Below, one piece after another: positions 6,471 to 7,995 of a stretch of 7,995 bases of DNA. Numbering within the stretch: position 1 is the first letter of the stretch; each line of letters opens with the position of its first letter. The translations under genes were made by a program, and so were the position numbers. The notes beneath the pieces were generated by a model. It ran no database searches and was not told where the DNA came from. It saw nothing but the letters and a program-made list of their open reading frames with translations. Origin of the DNA: an uncultured Ruminococcus sp. (GTDB lineage Bacteria; Bacillota; Clostridia; Oscillospirales; Acutalibacteraceae); assembly GCA_937892835.1 (NCBI GenBank), contig CALBHM010000052.1:1-7995 (forward strand), read 5' to 3'.

Positions 6471-6764
6471 ATGGCAGAAAAGAAAAAGCGCAAGCGTAGT
6501 TTTATTGTTTCGTTTTGTATAGTTGCTTTGTGCACATATTTCGCCATTTCATTGATAACCATACATAGAAATATAAAAGAAACCAAAGCTGAAATTGCCG
6601 ATGTCAAGGCGTCTTACAATGAGCAGGTTGCCGAAAACAACCGAATCAAGGAGCACATTGACGGCGGTGAAATAGATGAATACGTTGAGAAGGTCGCAAG
6701 AGACGAGCTTGGATATGTGAAGCCCGGCGAGCATGTCTATTATGACGTCTCCGTGAATGATTAA
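6471..6764 (+). CDS. divIC: Cell division protein DivIC (FtsB/FtsL-type septum formation initiator)
   Basis: A 97-residue bitopic membrane protein. DivIC joins FtsL and DivIB at the septum, where the complex activates septal peptidoglycan synthesis. A basic cytoplasmic N-terminus (MAEKKKRKRS) precedes one membrane segment at about 11-31 (FIVSFCIVALCTYFAISLIT). A coiled coil spans about 32-62 (IHRNIKETKAEIADVKASYN onward). The family signature VARDELGYVKPGE is at 75-87. The start at 6471 is chosen because GAGGTGA (6459-6465) sits five bases before it. An upstream ATG at 6441 would add ten residues, overlap yabQ and lack a binding site. It follows yabQ by one base and precedes the S1 gene by 30, as in B. 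subtilis. Confidence 0.9.
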   Translation: MAEKKKRKRSFIVSFCIVALCTYFAISLITIHRNIKETKAEIADVKASYNEQVAENNRIKEHIDGGEIDEYVEKVARDELGYVKPGEHVYYDVSVND

Positions 6765-6794
6765 CGGTTCGGAAAAAAGAGGAGTACGCATTTT

Positions 6795-7238
6795 ATGCAG
6801 TTGGAAGTTGGTTCAATAGTTGAGGGAAAAGTAACCGGTTTTACGTCTTTCGGCGCCTTTGTCGATCTTGACGGCGGCAAAAAGGGAATGGTACATATTT
6901 CCGAGGTCGCTACGGAATTCGTAAAAGACATTAAGGATCATCTTAAGGTTGGTCAGCAGGTAAAGGTAAAAATCCTTTCCATCGCAGATGACGGCAAGAT
7001 AAGCCTTTCTATCCGAAAAGCAGTTGAACAGCCGAAAACCCAAAGGCCGAAGTCCACTCAGCCGAGGAGACCTGCGGCAAACGTTTGGCAGGGCAACAAG
7101 AGCACGGACAATCAGCCTCAGTCATTTGAAAGCATGATGGCAAAATTCAAGCAGGTTAGTGACGAGAAAATGTCGGATTTGAAGCGTGACTCCAAGCACG
7201 GCGGCGGATATAACCGTCGAGGTACAAACAAGCTGTAA
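6795..7238 (+). CDS. S1 RNA-binding domain protein, YabR-like
   Basis: A 147-residue cytoplasmic protein with one S1 (OB-fold) domain at residues 1-76. It opens VGSIVEGKVTGFTSFGAFVD and closes KISLSIRKA, with the conserved GMVHISEVA strand between. The remaining 70 residues are polar, basic and likely disordered, rich in P, Q and K. One conserved-looking helix lies in them (SFESMMAKFKQVSDEKMSDL). Relatives such as B. subtilis YabR and GSP13, and pneumococcal CvfD, bind RNA or ribosomes and affect post-transcriptional regulation; the target here is unknown. Start ATG 6795 follows AGAGGAG at 6778-6784, with a longish 10-base spacer. It is the last gene before a strong terminator, matching the yabR position after divIC. 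Confidence 0.88.
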   Translation: MQLEVGSIVEGKVTGFTSFGAFVDLDGGKKGMVHISEVATEFVKDIKDHLKVGQQVKVKILSIADDGKISLSIRKAVEQPKTQRPKSTQPRRPAANVWQGNKSTDNQPQSFESMMAKFKQVSDEKMSDLKRDSKHGGGYNRRGTNKL

Positions 7239-7247
7239 TGGTTATTT

Positions 7248-7274
7248 CAGGAGCAGGTTTCTGCTCCTGTTTTT
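7248..7274 (+). terminator. Intrinsic terminator closing the yab-divIC gene train
   Basis: CAGGAGCAG (7248-7256) and CTGCTCCTG (7261-7269) form a perfect 9-bp stem with the loop GTTT, followed by five T (7270-7274). It stands nine bases after the S1 gene stop. It is the strongest terminator in the window. Confidence 0.92.
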
Positions 7275-7279
7275 ATATT

Positions 7280-7440
7280 GGCAACCGCTAATTAGCTTGC
7301 AGCACAATTCTCAGCAGATATTTTGCTGCCGGAAACGCCAAAAATGCTCGTTAATACACAAAGTATTGCCTGCGCTTTTTGACGCTCCCAACAACAAACT
7401 TCTTGCTGATAATTGCACTTCAAGCTAACCAGCGGTCGCC
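7280..7440. repeat. 161-bp long-hairpin repeat (MITE-like or structured RNA element)
   Basis: The two halves are inverted copies of each other, symmetric about base 7360. Aligned without gaps, 7280-7344 against the reverse complement of 7376-7440 gives 48 identities in 65. The ends begin GGCAACCGCT and GGCGACCGCT. A perfect AATAC/GTATT stem (7353-7357, 7363-7367) closes a five-base apical loop ACAAA; a mismatched internal loop lies just below it. Of the 17 arm differences 13 are transitions. Twelve of those 13 would be G-U pairs in a minus-strand RNA but A-C mismatches in the plus strand. No protein is plausible across it. It is probably a nonautonomous mobile element or a folded RNA, or both. 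Confidence 0.75.
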
Positions 7441-7468
7441 GGACGGAATGAGTTAAGACTGAAAATGT

Positions 7469-7487
7469 TTGCAGCACAATTCTCAGC
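7469..7487 (+). repeat. Exact 19-base second copy of the hairpin arm sequence
   Basis: TTGCAGCACAATTCTCAGC occurs here and at 7297-7315 with no difference, and in degenerate inverted form at 7405-7423. The copy lies outside the 161-bp hairpin and no partner arm follows it, so it may be the remnant of a second truncated element. It ends eight bases before a TATAAT box at 7496-7501. Confidence 0.7.
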
Positions 7488-7495
7488 GGCTGACT

Positions 7496-7501
7496 TATAA
7501 T
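7496..7501 (+). promoter_or_regulatory. Possible -10 box for the fumarase gene
   Basis: A perfect TATAAT 29 bases before the TTG start. The nearest -35-like sequence, TTGCAG at 7469-7474, is 21 bases away, which is too far for a normal sigma-A promoter, and there is no extended -10. The gene follows a terminator and needs a promoter of its own, which keeps this site in play. Confidence 0.3.
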
Positions 7502-7530
7502 CGGAATAGCGAAACATACAGGTGATAAAA

Positions 7531-7995
7531 TTGAGAGAAATTGATGTTAAAGATATAAGCGAAGCTGTTGCGAAGCTTTGCGTCAAAGCGAATAAGCTCT
7601 TGCCGGATGACCTTGCTGAAACAATCGGCAAATGCCGCAGCTGTGAAAAGAACAGTCTTGCAAAGAGGGTTCTCGGCGATATTGAGGCCAATCTTGATGC
7701 GGCTAAGGAGCTTGACATTCCAATCTGTCAGGACACGGGAATGGCTGTTGTTTTCCTCGAAATAGGCCAAGACGTGCATTTTGTCGGCGGCAGTCTCAGC
7801 GATGCGGTCAACAAGGGCGTTCATGACGGCTATGTCAACGGCTATCTTCGTTGTTCCGTTGTCGGCGATCCGCTCAGACGTGTCAACACAAAGGATAACA
7901 CGCCCGCTGTTCTCCATACGCACATTGTTGACGGCGACAAGGTGAAAATCACCGTTGCTCCCAAGGGCTTCGGCAGTGAGAACATGAGCTGCCTT
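7531..7995 (+). CDS. Fumarate hydratase class I, alpha subunit (N-terminal part), 3' end cut off
   Basis: The 155 visible residues belong to the alpha subunit of the iron-sulfur fumarase/tartrate dehydratase family. These enzymes interconvert fumarate and malate using an oxygen-sensitive 4Fe-4S cluster. Visible motifs are CQDTG at 66-70, whose cysteine is a cluster ligand, then GGSLSDAVNKGV, R-VNTKDNTPAVLH from about 117, and KGFGSENMS at 145-153. In anaerobes the enzyme is usually split into alpha and beta proteins, so a beta gene is expected beyond the window. No ATG fits the N-terminus. TTG 7531 is chosen because AGGTGA (7520-7525) is five bases before it and the next residues, REIDVKDISEAV, match where the family starts. 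An in-frame GTG at 7522 lies inside that binding site and is less likely. A tartrate dehydratase is the alternative. Confidence 0.9.
   Translation, partial: MREIDVKDISEAVAKLCVKANKLLPDDLAETIGKCRSCEKNSLAKRVLGDIEANLDAAKELDIPICQDTGMAVVFLEIGQDVHFVGGSLSDAVNKGVHDGYVNGYLRCSVVGDPLRRVNTKDNTPAVLHTHIVDGDKVKITVAPKGFGSENMSCL

Noticed and set aside
7186..7477. Open frames on both strands over the end of the S1 gene and the hairpin repeat
   Set aside because: They cross a strong terminator and a long inverted repeat, and the predicted peptides show no domain; the two strands look alike because the sequence is palindromic.
7280..7487. CRISPR array
   Set aside because: The repeats are inverted arms of one hairpin plus one extra copy, without regular spacing or unique spacers.
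7441..7495. Minus-strand promoter for the hairpin repeat (TTGTGC and TTAACT, 17 apart)
   Set aside because: The -10 matches only about three of six consensus positions, too weak to claim even though the spacing is right.
7425..7923. Minus-strand frames of 97 and 142 codons opposite the fumarase gene
   Set aside because: The plus strand encodes a clear fumarase with conserved motifs, so these are antisense shadows.

Overview
The window looks like chromosome from an anaerobic, endospore-forming member of the Clostridia, most likely near the Ruminococcaceae/Oscillospirales. This is inferred from gene content (HemZ, YabP/YabQ sporulation proteins, DivIC, a two-subunit-type fumarase alpha chain), strong Shine-Dalgarno sites and intermediate base composition; there is no rRNA or other direct taxonomic marker. 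All ten recognised genes lie on the + strand.

Region 1 (1-1934) holds the 3' part of a HemZ-type radical SAM gene, followed 12 bases later by a stand-alone uridine-kinase-like nucleoside kinase. Region 2 (1935-2365) has no gene. It contains a short repeat end touching the kinase stop codon, a GC-rich imperfect palindromic element (2051-2170, 67% GC by count), and a good sigma-A promoter (2259-2287) whose predicted start falls at a small hairpin.

Region 3 (2366-7238) is one gene train: SpoVB/YabM-like flippase, mazG, hup (HU), rqcP (yabO), yabP, yabQ, divIC, S1-domain protein (yabR-like). From memory, this is the Bacillus subtilis yabM-yabN-yabO-yabP-yabQ-divIC-yabR order, with an HU gene inserted between mazG and rqcP. 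The train joins envelope building (flippase), nucleotide-pool cleaning (MazG), nucleoid architecture (HU), rescue of stalled ribosomes (RqcP), sporulation (YabP, YabQ), division (DivIC) and RNA binding (S1). It is not uniformly expressed by design. There are hairpins before hup, between hup and rqcP, and between rqcP and yabP, where the hairpin also buries the yabP ribosome binding site. A perfect TATAAT box lies inside the end of yabQ, ahead of divIC. A strong intrinsic terminator closes the train at 7248-7274.

Region 4 (7275-7530) has no gene. It holds a 161-bp long-hairpin repeat (7280-7440) with an exact 19-base second copy of part of its arm at 7469-7487. Thirteen transitions separate the two hairpin arms, and twelve of them keep G-U pairing only in a minus-strand transcript. 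Region 5 (7531 to the end) is the 5' part of a class I fumarase alpha subunit gene with a TTG start.

Most genes are recognisable housekeeping or sporulation genes. The less explained material is in the intergenic hairpins and repeats, and in the overlap of terminator and ribosome binding site at yabP.
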